Made by a program: the position numbers and the translations under genes. Positions 6,748 through 14,584 of a stretch of 23,850 nt of DNA are shown here, piece by piece. The notes under the pieces are model-generated. The model ran no database searches. It saw only the letters and a list, made by a program, of their open reading frames with translations, and had not been told where the DNA came from. Origin of the DNA: an uncultured Lachnospiraceae bacterium (lineage in GTDB: Bacteria; Bacillota; Clostridia; Lachnospirales; Lachnospiraceae); contig CAMWUP010000005.1 of the NCBI GenBank assembly GCA_947177465.1, positions 1-23,850 of the forward strand. The letters run 5' to 3'. The first letter of the stretch is position 1, and the number at the start of each line of letters is the position of its first letter.

Positions 6748-9033
6748 ATGAAAAAGAGGGTAAAACTATGTTACGCGGTGCTGTTTGCTATGGAGCTTGC
6801 CGTTTTCATTTATATAATAAGTGGTTATACGAAAGAAAAGACGGTTGTCCATATTCCCTATATGGACTTTATCGGAACCACGATACCGGACGACAGGGAT
6901 GGCTGGTATGTAGATGCTTCTTTTCCACTGGAATCATCGAAAATATTTGACTACACGCCGGAAATACCGCTTAAAAAGGGTACCTATGATATCACCGTCC
7001 GCTATGAAACGGATTCAGAGAATAATACCTGTAGTGTGAGGGCAAGTACAAAAGACTTTTGGGGGCTGCGCGCCGACACGTTGCATTTGTCTCCTAAAAC
7101 GCAGGAAATGACCTTCATGATTTATCTCAGTGAGGATGTGGAAGATTTCCGACTTGAGACGTATTTTGGCGGAGAGGGCTACATGATAGTCAAAGGCTGT
7201 ACCATTACCGAGACCAGAGCTGCTCTGCGGATAAGATTTACAGTGGCACTGCTTCTGTTTTTGCTGCTGGATATGTTTCTGCTGGCGAAACAAAAGGGCT
7301 GGTTTGACAAGCTGTCCACCCAAAGTTTGTATAGACTGGCAGCGCTTTCTGCCGTCACCTTTGCGGTATCCTATCCGCTATTTTCCGGATATATCACGTC
7401 AGCAATTGATTTGAATTACCATTTGATGCGAATTGATGGTGTTGCCGAGGGGCTTCTTGCCGGACAGTTTCCAGTTAGAATTCAGCCTAACTGGATGTAT
7501 GGGCACGGTTATCCCGCCTCGCTTTTTTATGGCGATTTATTAATGTATTTTATGGCAATGCTTCGTTTGATTGGATTTCCCGTGACGTTTGTCTTTAATG
7601 TTTTTATGATTATCTGTAATTTTGCGACGTCATCGGTCGCATACTGGTGTTTCAAAAAAATAGCAAAGGACGAAACGATAGGCATGCTGGCGGCATTTCT
7701 GTACGTGTCGGCACCGTATCGAATCACCAACCTTTACATTAGGGGAGATGTGGGAGAAACATGGGGAATGGTTTTTCTTCCTCTGCTTGTCTATGGAATC
7801 TATATGGTACTCTCGGATACAAAGACGGAACGGTATGAAAAGCTCTGGATTCCTCTGGTGATTGGGTTTAGCGGAGTGATTCAGACGCATATCCTTTCCT
7901 GCGTGCTGTACGGCAGTTTTGTACTGCTCGCGTGCGTTGTCAATGTGAAAAAAATTTTTGGGAAAGGGTGTTTTAGAACATTTCTGGTGCTTGCCAAAAC
8001 GGTTGTTTACACGACTTTGCTGAATGCTGGTTTCTTATTTCCGTGCCTGACGGCAATGGGTAAGGTGGGGATTGGGCATGCGACGAATGAAGTGGTTCAT
8101 ATGCAAACGTGGGGAGCGCATATTTCACAGTTGTTTAATCTCTTTTATCCGGGGAATGGTGACAGCTATATGGCACCTCTCGGAACATATCGCGAAATGG
8201 CATATGGAATAGGGTTTACTTTGGGAGGGGGGCTTCTGCTGTATGTGTTTGCCATGTTGCATGGTAGGGAGCACGGTAAAAAAGTAAAGGGAGGTATCTT
8301 CTTTGCATTTACGTTGCTTGCTTTGTGGATGATAACCTTATACTTTCCGTGGGATTGGATATCCGAACATATTGTGTTTCTTAGAATGGTAATTGCCAAC
8401 ATTCAATTTGCGACAAGATTTTCCACGCTTGCTACGGTTTTTGCCGCTGTGACAATGGTTTTTGCACTGCGCTATTTTAAATCCGTGAGAAATATAAAAA
8501 AACTCTGCGCTGTTATTTTTGCCTTTGGTCTGATTGGCTGTTTCTACATGGTGGATAACCGTATTCATTTGATTAGCGGACCAAGACTGATGGATACGGT
8601 ATCGTTGGGGAAATCGGATTATTTCTGCAACGTGTTCGCATATCCGGGGACTGATTTGGAATTATTAAATTCGACAAAGACGGCGGCAGGGGAATACACA
8701 AAAATTGTGTCCTATGAAAAAGAGTATCTTACGGTTTCCATGGAGGTGGAAAACACATCGGATTTTGCGGACTGGGTGGAGGTACCGCTTTTGTATAATG
8801 ACTGGTATCGCTGCGAAATAGGAGAACAAAAAGGAAAAGCTGTTTACACAGAGGTATCTATGGGAGAGAACAATGTGGTCCGTGCGCAAATTCCGGCGGG
8901 GTATTGCGGAGAGGTTACAATATATTTTAAGGAGCCTTTGACGTGGCGGCTTTCGGAACTGGTATCCCTGTTTACCCTTTTGGGACTGGCAGGCGTGGAA
9001 ATCGCGAGGAGGAAAGTATGGCAGAAATCATAA
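6748..9033 (+). CDS. Polytopic membrane protein, PTPS-related/GT-C-like, with N-terminal ectodomain
   Basis: Protein of 761 residues. Seen: one TM helix at about 8-26, a roughly 130-residue soluble segment (about 30-155) rich in beta-strand-like stretches, a second span at 162-182, then many hydrophobic spans from about 195 to 570, a soluble region, and a last span near the C-terminus. DLNYHLMRIDGVAEGLLAGQ at 221-240 and YIRGDVGETWG at 330-340 match my memory of the membrane family described as '6-pyruvoyl-tetrahydropterin synthase related' (the name is historical; it is not that enzyme). The early Asp after the first long span and the topology resemble polyprenyl-phosphate-sugar-dependent GT-C transferases. 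Inferred role: adding a side sugar outside the membrane. ATG at 6748 is preceded by AGAGGAG; the 3' end overlaps the next gene by 16 bases. Confidence 0.85.
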   Translation: MKKRVKLCYAVLFAMELAVFIYIISGYTKEKTVVHIPYMDFIGTTIPDDRDGWYVDASFPLESSKIFDYTPEIPLKKGTYDITVRYETDSENNTCSVRASTKDFWGLRADTLHLSPKTQEMTFMIYLSEDVEDFRLETYFGGEGYMIVKGCTITETRAALRIRFTVALLLFLLLDMFLLAKQKGWFDKLSTQSLYRLAALSAVTFAVSYPLFSGYITSAIDLNYHLMRIDGVAEGLLAGQFPVRIQPNWMYGHGYPASLFYGDLLMYFMAMLRLIGFPVTFVFNVFMIICNFATSSVAYWCFKKIAKDETIGMLAAFLYVSAPYRITNLYIRGDVGETWGMVFLPLLVYGIYMVLSDTKTERYEKLWIPLVIGFSGVIQTHILSCVLYGSFVLLACVVNVKKIFGKGCFRTFLVLAKTVVYTTLLNAGFLFPCLTAMGKVGIGHATNEVVHMQTWGAHISQLFNLFYPGNGDSYMAPLGTYREMAYGIGFTLGGGLLLYVFAMLHGREHGKKVKGGIFFAFTLLALWMITLYFPWDWISEHIVFLRMVIANIQFATRFSTLATVFAAVTMVFALRYFKSVRNIKKLCAVIFAFGLIGCFYMVDNRIHLISGPRLMDTVSLGKSDYFCNVFAYPGTDLELLNSTKTAAGEYTKIVSYEKEYLTVSMEVENTSDFADWVEVPLLYNDWYRCEIGEQKGKAVYTEVSMGENNVVRAQIPAGYCGEVTIYFKEPLTWRLSELVSLFTLLGLAGVEIARRKVWQKS
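9007..9012 (+). promoter_or_regulatory. RBS deciding the start of the DUF5672 gene
   Basis: A perfect AGGAGG lies 5 bases before the ATG at 9018, inside the 3' end of the preceding membrane-protein gene. It rules against the longer in-frame start at 8943, which lies deep inside that gene. Confidence 0.85.
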
Positions 9034-9728
9034 ACGGAAAACTCCAATTACCGCAAGTCACCCTGATTGCCATGACGAGCGTGAAAGTAAAAGAAACGAT
9101 TCAGGCGATGCAGTACAGTATGAGGGGGATTGATTTTGGAGCGGCGGTACTGGTGACGCATAGAAAGCCTCTTTTTCTGCCGAAGGATATTGCGTACAGA
9201 CATATTGACAAACTGAGCGATATCAACCGGTTTAATTATGAGACGGTTTACAATATGGGAGATTATGTGGATACGGGCTTTGCCCTTTTGGTGCATTACG
9301 ATGGCTTTGTGGTGCATCCGGAAATGTGGCGCGACGAATTTTTGGAGTATGATTATATTGGTTCGCCCTGGCCTCTTCCGAAAGAGGGAGACACTACTAC
9401 CTATCGAGATATTCACGGCAATCTCTGCCGTGTGGGGAACAGTGTATCTATCCGCAGCAAGCGCCTGATGGACTTTCCGAGAAAAGCAAATGTGCCATGG
9501 GTTGGAGAAGAACTGGATGGTGTGGTATACTATAACGAGGACGGTTTTATCTGCTGCAAAATCAGACATCTGCTGGAAGCAGAGGGAATGAAAATCGCTC
9601 CACTTGATGTAGCAAAATATTTTGGGCATGAAAATATGATACCGGAGATAGAAGGGATTACGCCGTTTTTGTTCCATAAGTGGATGGGGACAAACGCCGG
9701 ATACCCGAACTTTTGCCGGAAAAAATAG
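9018..9728 (+). CDS. DUF5672 family protein, putative glycosyltransferase
   Basis: Soluble protein of 236 residues. Seen: VHYDGFVVHPEMW at 92-104, EFLEYDYIGSPWP at 107-119, RVGNSVSIRSKRL at 138-150, NEDGFICC at 173-180 and a late PFLFHKW at 216-222; together these are the pattern I associate with DUF5672. The YDYIGSPWP and GN-x-(S/G)-x-S-x-RS stretches look like the acceptor and donor loops of GT-A-like enzymes, so transferase activity is a reasonable inference, not a demonstrated function. The gene overlaps the membrane protein by 16 bases and is followed 15 bases later by a GT17 gene, so the two may act in sequence on the same side chain. No signal peptide or membrane segment. Confidence 0.85.
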   Translation: MAEIINGKLQLPQVTLIAMTSVKVKETIQAMQYSMRGIDFGAAVLVTHRKPLFLPKDIAYRHIDKLSDINRFNYETVYNMGDYVDTGFALLVHYDGFVVHPEMWRDEFLEYDYIGSPWPLPKEGDTTTYRDIHGNLCRVGNSVSIRSKRLMDFPRKANVPWVGEELDGVVYYNEDGFICCKIRHLLEAEGMKIAPLDVAKYFGHENMIPEIEGITPFLFHKWMGTNAGYPNFCRKK

Positions 9729-9743
9729 CGAGGCATGTAATAG

Positions 9744-10709
9744 ATGGTATATGACTGCTTTCAATTTTTTAACGAACTGGATATTTTAAAGCTTCGACTG
9801 CATGTAATGAACGAGGTTGTGGACAAGTTTGTCATAAGCGAGGCGACGGAGACCTTTTCCGGTATGAAAAAGCCCCTGTATTATGAGGAAAACAAGGCGT
9901 TGTTTGCGGAATTTGAGGATAAAATCATACATGTGGTGGTGGATGATACGCCAAAAGGCTATACCCATGACAGAGACACCTTTCAAAAAAATGCAGTAGG
10001 ACGGGGACTTGCGGGCTGCACGGATGAGGATATCATTATTTTCAGTGATTTGGACGAAATTCCGAACCCTGAAAAGGTAAAGGAAATCATAGAAAAAATC
10101 CGGCGGAATGAAGACGGCGCACAGGATAAGGTATTCCATCTGGCGCAGCGGCTTTTTTACTGTTATCTCAATATGGAAGAGGTGTCGGGAAACCTGCTGG
10201 CATACTGCGGTGAATTTGAGGGTGTGGAGCGGAAAAAATGGCTGGGCAGCAAGGTGTGCAGCTATAAGGTGGCAAAGACAATGCCCCTCGGCGAGCTGCG
10301 CTGGCCGAAGTGCAAGGAATTCGGCGTCCGTGTGGATGACGGCGGCTGGCATTTCGGCTATATGGGCGGCAGCGGTGAAAAGGACGTAAAAAAGCGTGTC
10401 GCGGAAAAAGTGCGTTCCGCAGCGCATCAGGAATACAACAATAGAGCTGTGCTGTCCGAGGTGGATGACAAGATTAAGGATGGCGAGGATATCTTCGGAA
10501 GGGACGCCGTATTTGTACAGGTGCCGATTGATGAAAGCTTTCCGGAATATGTAAGGACACATCAGGCAGAGTATGCACATCTGATGAAGCAGGACGAAAC
10601 AAAGACAGAAGCGGCTTTTCGGCATTTTAGGAAAAAGATAAGAAACGGATTGAGGAAGACAGTTGTATTTTGCAAGCGTATCGTGAAAAAAATTCTGCGA
10701 ATGAAATAA
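9744..10709 (+). CDS. Glycosyltransferase family 17 (beta-1,4-GlcNAc transferase-like)
   Basis: Protein of 321 residues resembling GT17, the family of eukaryotic MGAT3, which adds bisecting beta-1,4-GlcNAc to N-glycans; bacterial members are found in polysaccharide loci and are little studied. Seen: the N-terminal MVYDCFQFFNELDILKLRL (1-19), FVISEATETFSG at 29-40, the HDRDTFQKNA region at 75-84 and the metal-binding-like FSDLDEIPN at 100-108, then GWHFGYMGG further on. The C-terminal 40 residues are strongly basic and could help it sit at the membrane. Start ATG at 9744, with GCGAGG about 10 bases upstream, a weaker site than its neighbours have. Inferred to add a GlcNAc-like sugar to the repeat unit. 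Confidence 0.9.
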   Translation: MVYDCFQFFNELDILKLRLHVMNEVVDKFVISEATETFSGMKKPLYYEENKALFAEFEDKIIHVVVDDTPKGYTHDRDTFQKNAVGRGLAGCTDEDIIIFSDLDEIPNPEKVKEIIEKIRRNEDGAQDKVFHLAQRLFYCYLNMEEVSGNLLAYCGEFEGVERKKWLGSKVCSYKVAKTMPLGELRWPKCKEFGVRVDDGGWHFGYMGGSGEKDVKKRVAEKVRSAAHQEYNNRAVLSEVDDKIKDGEDIFGRDAVFVQVPIDESFPEYVRTHQAEYAHLMKQDETKTEAAFRHFRKKIRNGLRKTVVFCKRIVKKILRMK

Positions 10710-10731
10710 TAAGCGAGAGGAGAGCAGACTT

Positions 10732-11634
10732 ATGCCCAAGGTATCTATCTGCGTACCTGTTTACAACAATGTAAAAGAAGTAAAGCGTCTGCTGGATTCC
10801 ATACAGGAGCAGACTTATACGGATTACGAGGTCAATATAACCGACGATTCCGATGGAACGGAGATTGCCGATTTGGTGAGCGGGCTTTCGGACGGAAGAA
10901 TCCGCTATGTGCATAACGCCAAAAAGCTGGGGCATATTTTCAACTGGAATGCGGCGATTGCACAGGCGAGGGGCGATTATATCAAGATTATGTTTTCGGA
11001 CGACTGGTTTACCTATCCGGAAAGCCTTGCAGAAATGGTAAGGATGCTGGATGAAAATCCAAAGGCGGGGCTTGCCTTTTCTAACAGTATGCAGGTATCC
11101 GAGCGGGAAAGCTATAAGCGTAAGGTGTCCGAAGACTTTATCCCCCGCCTGAGAGAGGACTGGCGGAACCTGTTTCTGGGTAATGAGATTGGCGCGCCCA
11201 GCGATACCATTTACCGTAACAATGGGATTATGTTTGACGAGAAGAGTAACTGGGCGTCAGATATGGTGCTGTATATGCGGCTGTTTAGTGAAAATCCTCG
11301 TTTTGTCTCGACGGACAGGCCTCTGATATCTATCGGGATGCATGAGGAGCAGTACACACATTCCTTTTCAGACAGGGACGATAGGATTTTTAACGATTAT
11401 CTTTATATGTATGAGACGTACCGGCTGTGGGAAAATGAGCGCTGTAAGGAATTTTTTTTGAAAGAATATATTGTAAAATTCGGCAGAGGGTGGAAGCTTG
11501 CACAAAGGTGCAGAATTTCCGCAAAGGATTTCATCAGGGCAAAGGCTGCTTATTTTTGGAAGGATATGGTGGTATCTTATTGTAAAGCGGCATTGCGAAA
11601 ATTGGGAATATATAAAAATGTAAAGCTGAAATAA
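10732..11634 (+). CDS. Glycosyltransferase family 2 (GT-A fold)
   Basis: GT2 transferase of 300 residues. Seen: SICVPVYNNVKEVKRLLDSI at 5-24, TDDSDG at 37-42 replacing the more usual VDDGS, GHIFNWNAAI at 67-76 and FSDDW at 88-92 as the metal-binding motif. The TDDSDG variant and GHIFNWN block define a subgroup distinct from the other GT2 in this locus, so the two are not recent duplicates. No membrane segment. ATG at 10732 sits 7 bases after AGAGGAGAG. It is 22 bases after the GT17 gene and 19 bases before the sulfatase-like gene. Specificity cannot be read from sequence. Confidence 0.92.
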   Translation: MPKVSICVPVYNNVKEVKRLLDSIQEQTYTDYEVNITDDSDGTEIADLVSGLSDGRIRYVHNAKKLGHIFNWNAAIAQARGDYIKIMFSDDWFTYPESLAEMVRMLDENPKAGLAFSNSMQVSERESYKRKVSEDFIPRLREDWRNLFLGNEIGAPSDTIYRNNGIMFDEKSNWASDMVLYMRLFSENPRFVSTDRPLISIGMHEEQYTHSFSDRDDRIFNDYLYMYETYRLWENERCKEFFLKEYIVKFGRGWKLAQRCRISAKDFIRAKAAYFWKDMVVSYCKAALRKLGIYKNVKLK

Positions 11635-11653
11635 TCTACAAAGGAGAGCAGAA

Positions 11654-13390
11654 ATGAAAGGTGACACGAAGAAGGGTAACAGCAAAGGAAAAGCATTTTT
11701 AAAAGCGTTTTTAAGTTTTTTCCTGCTTAGTTTTATGCTTTTGGTATTTGGTCCTTCAGAAATATTTTTTGCAAATGTGACGGAATTTACTTTTTTATAT
11801 CAGGAATTTATTTGGCATATGCTTGTGATTGCCGTGCTGTCGGCGGTGATATTATCAGTTGGAGCGATGTTTTTGCCAAGGCTTCCATATAAACTTATTG
11901 TGTCCATAAGCTTTGGTATTGCTGTGGCGGGATATCTGCAGGTGATGTTTTTAAACAGGAAGCTGGATCTTTTGGGGTTGAATCCGGAGGGGTATGGCAT
12001 AGAGGTGGTGCCGGCTGTTCTGAATCTGTTGATTTGGCTGATTATCATTGGTGTAGCGCTCTTTCTGGCGTTTGTAAGGGAAAAGGTATGGGACAAGCTG
12101 GTACAGTATCTGTCAGCGTTTCTGCTTGCTATACAGATAGTTGCGTTGGTTTCTTTGGTGGTGGCAGGAGATGAAAAAGCCTATGTAAGACCGGCGGCAG
12201 GCTTGTATTTATCAGGAGAAGAGCAGCTTGTAGTTTCAAAAGAAGATAATGTCATTATCTTGATACTGGACTTTATGAGCAGCGAGTATGTGGAAGATGC
12301 ATTGAAGGTCTATCCTGATGCAGTCGATGCGCTACATGATTTTACCTACTATAACAATGCTGAATGTGTGTATTTTGGAACGTTTCCTTCTATTGTTCAT
12401 ATGCTGACCGGCGTTGAATTTAATCCGGCCATTACCATCAATGAATGGTGTGCGCAGGCTTGGGACAATGAGATGACAAATCACTTTTATGACTGCCTGA
12501 AAAATAATAATTACAAGATAAACCTTTATACACCGGATGCCCATATGATATGCGGACTCAATGAACTGGAACTGATACGGGATAAATTTGATAATGTGAT
12601 AGATGCAGCGCAGGATATGGAAGTAAACGAGCCGCTGCTGCTAAAAACATTGTTTAAGATGTCAGGATACAGAATGTTTCCGGAATTTTTGAAGCCGCTG
12701 TTTTATACCAATATGGGAGAGTATGCGGACATTGTGACGGCGAAAAAGAATGGTGTGCGTCATGATAATGCTGCTTTTTACTCTCGTCTGTTGGAAGAGG
12801 AGATATCAGGAGATGAGGAACACAATTATTTTATCATTCAGCATTTGATGGGACCGCACCAGTGGACAACCGGTGCAGATGGAAATTATAAACCGGATTC
12901 GTCAAGGGAAGAAACCGTAAAAGGCTGTTTAGTGATAGTAGAGGAGTATTTGAACCCGTTACAGGAGGTAGGAGCGTATGATAATGCAACCATTATCATT
13001 ACTGCGGACCACGGCGGACCAAATAATACCGATTCACAGGTATGTTTTTTCGTAAAACGCCCGGGAGAGACACATGAAGAATCTCCGGTGACGAACGCGC
13101 CCATATCGCATTGCGATCTGCTTCCGACAGTTTTGCAGGCGGCGGGCTGCCCTTATGAAGACTATGGCAGAACCATATTTGATTTTTCGGAAAATGAGGG
13201 CAGGGAGAGAATATTCTGGATTAGCAGGATGAATTATGACTATCCTTATATTCAATGCTATACAGGTGATAAAGAAGCGGCGGGAAATGTATACAACGGA
13301 TATTGTTATACGGGAACCTTAAGAGACCTGCTCCAAAAAATAGAGCAGGGTCCGGATATTATTTCACCGATGCTGGAAGGTTTTTATTAA
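11654..13390 (+). CDS. Membrane-anchored alkaline-phosphatase-superfamily (sulfatase-like) protein
   Basis: Protein of 578 residues with about five hydrophobic spans in the first 170 residues (near 16-42, 54-74, 82-100, 118-141, 150-171) and an extracytoplasmic catalytic domain. Seen: NVIILILDFMSSEYV at 199-213 giving metal ligand Asp206, FGTFPSIVHMLTG at 241-253 with Thr243 as candidate nucleophile, HLMGPHQ at 397-403, and ADHGG at 451-455. There is no C/S-x-P-x-R sulfatase maturation motif, so it is not a classical sulfatase. The arrangement is like LtaS and other phosphoglycerol or phosphoethanolamine transferases. Inferred role: transferring a phospho-alcohol to the glycan outside the cell, or hydrolysing one. 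ATG at 11654 follows AAGGAGAG. It sits 18 bases before the polymerase gene. Confidence 0.85.
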   Translation: MKGDTKKGNSKGKAFLKAFLSFFLLSFMLLVFGPSEIFFANVTEFTFLYQEFIWHMLVIAVLSAVILSVGAMFLPRLPYKLIVSISFGIAVAGYLQVMFLNRKLDLLGLNPEGYGIEVVPAVLNLLIWLIIIGVALFLAFVREKVWDKLVQYLSAFLLAIQIVALVSLVVAGDEKAYVRPAAGLYLSGEEQLVVSKEDNVIILILDFMSSEYVEDALKVYPDAVDALHDFTYYNNAECVYFGTFPSIVHMLTGVEFNPAITINEWCAQAWDNEMTNHFYDCLKNNNYKINLYTPDAHMICGLNELELIRDKFDNVIDAAQDMEVNEPLLLKTLFKMSGYRMFPEFLKPLFYTNMGEYADIVTAKKNGVRHDNAAFYSRLLEEEISGDEEHNYFIIQHLMGPHQWTTGADGNYKPDSSREETVKGCLVIVEEYLNPLQEVGAYDNATIIITADHGGPNNTDSQVCFFVKRPGETHEESPVTNAPISHCDLLPTVLQAAGCPYEDYGRTIFDFSENEGRERIFWISRMNYDYPYIQCYTGDKEAAGNVYNGYCYTGTLRDLLQKIEQGPDIISPMLEGFY

Positions 13391-13408
13391 CGGTAAAAGG
13401 AGATTATC

Positions 13409-14566
13409 GTGAAGGAAAAGATAACATCAAAACGGGTAGGACAGGGCGTCTTTTATCTGGCGCTTCTGATTGAAATCGGGATTGTCCTTGTAGATAAAAG
13501 TGCATATATCAATCCGATAGAGGGAAGACTGTTTCAGATTACTTTCCTGTTGTGTATGATAAAAATTATAATGACAAAATACTCTTTCAAAGAGTGGCTG
13601 GTTATGGCGGCATTTTTTGTACTGGGCGCTATCTCTTACTTTGCGACGGGAAGGAATGAGATTGTGCGTGTTGTGGCTTTTGTTGCGGCGTCAAAGAATG
13701 TGAATCTGCGGACTGTACTGAAAATTACTTTTTACACTACTCTGGCAGGGGTGATAATGCTTGCCGTACTATCCTTTACAGGAAGCCTTGGGCAGATTTT
13801 TTTGGAAACAGATTATGGCAGAGGCGGAATTGAGAAAAGATACTGCTTTGGGCTGGGGCATCCCAACGCACTGCACTGCATGTTCTGGGCGCTAATGACG
13901 CTGGGAATCTATCTGTATTGGAAAAAATTGAAATGGTATCATTGCATTCTGTTGGAGCTTGCTAATATAGGGCTGTACATGCTTACCGTTTCAAGAACGG
14001 GCGTGGCAGTTGCAAGCGTTACCGTGTTGATTGCCATGGTTTTCTGTATGTTTCCTAAACTTCAGGAAAAGAAGTGGATATATGTGAGTGGTATTGTTTG
14101 CTGTAGTGTGTGCATTGTGTTTTCAGTTCTGGCGGCTGTATGGGGATATCAGATTCCTCTGTTTGAGCGGCTGGACAAATATCTGACGCAGCGAATTCTA
14201 TGGTCTCATTTCAGGGGGAATGTTACATTCTGGTCCATGTTTTCCGTGCCGGAAAATATAGTGTATTTTGACATGGGTTTTATCAGACTTTTTTATTGGT
14301 ATGGTATTATTCCCGGAATTGCCTATATTGCTGTAAAGGGAGTGCAGCTCTTTTCTTGTATGAAAAAGAAAGATGCCGCTTCTTTTCTTGTCATAACCAT
14401 GTTTGTGTTATATACTGTATTTGAGGCGCACGCGGTATCTGTATATATAGCGCGGGATTACGCACTGCTTCTTATGGTTGGAGTGTGGGGCGAAATATTT
14501 GGTCTTCAGGGAGGTGAAGGCTATTTTTGGCAGCCGCAGAAGTATTTGAAGAGAACGGCGCAATAA
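13409..14566 (+). CDS. Wzy-like polysaccharide polymerase (O-antigen polymerase type)
   Basis: Polytopic membrane protein of 385 residues with about ten hydrophobic spans. Seen: GRNEIVRV at 81-88, a large loop holding YCFGLGHPNAL at 145-155, SRTGVAV at 195-201, LTQRILWSHF at 259-268, and DMGFIRLFYWYGI near the fourth fifth of the protein. FGxGHPN and the RxG-type loops are typical of Gram-positive Wzy proteins, which join lipid-linked repeat units on the outer membrane face. Starts at GTG 13409 behind AAAGGAGAT, 18 bases after the sulfatase-like gene and 18 bases before the initiating sugar transferase. Wzy proteins vary greatly in sequence, so the call rests on topology, the FGLGHPN loop and position. 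WaaL-type ligase is the alternative. Confidence 0.85.
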   Translation: MKEKITSKRVGQGVFYLALLIEIGIVLVDKSAYINPIEGRLFQITFLLCMIKIIMTKYSFKEWLVMAAFFVLGAISYFATGRNEIVRVVAFVAASKNVNLRTVLKITFYTTLAGVIMLAVLSFTGSLGQIFLETDYGRGGIEKRYCFGLGHPNALHCMFWALMTLGIYLYWKKLKWYHCILLELANIGLYMLTVSRTGVAVASVTVLIAMVFCMFPKLQEKKWIYVSGIVCCSVCIVFSVLAAVWGYQIPLFERLDKYLTQRILWSHFRGNVTFWSMFSVPENIVYFDMGFIRLFYWYGIIPGIAYIAVKGVQLFSCMKKKDAASFLVITMFVLYTVFEAHAVSVYIARDYALLLMVGVWGEIFGLQGGEGYFWQPQKYLKRTAQ

Positions 14567-14570
14567 ACAA

Positions 14571-14576
14571 AAGGAG
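14571..14576 (+). promoter_or_regulatory. RBS supporting a TTG start of the initiating sugar transferase
   Basis: AAGGAG lies 8 bases before TTG at 14585. The nearer ATG at 14577 is out of frame and closes after a few codons, so the rare TTG is the best start. Confidence 0.75.
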
Positions 14577-14584
14577 ATGGGCAT

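Noticed and set aside
9048..9764. A 238-codon open frame on the minus strand opposite the DUF5672 gene
   Set aside because: The plus strand encodes a protein with clear family motifs and a perfect AGGAGG site; the antisense product resembles nothing.
9786..10739. A 317-codon open frame on the minus strand opposite the GT17 gene
   Set aside because: It is antisense to a well-supported family 17 transferase, has no recognisable domain, and its composition (many Cys, His, Leu and Ile runs) is typical of a shadow frame.
11654..13390. Annotation as a classical sulfatase
   Set aside because: The C/S-x-P-x-R formylglycine motif is absent; the nucleophile position is Thr243, as in phospho-alcohol transferases.
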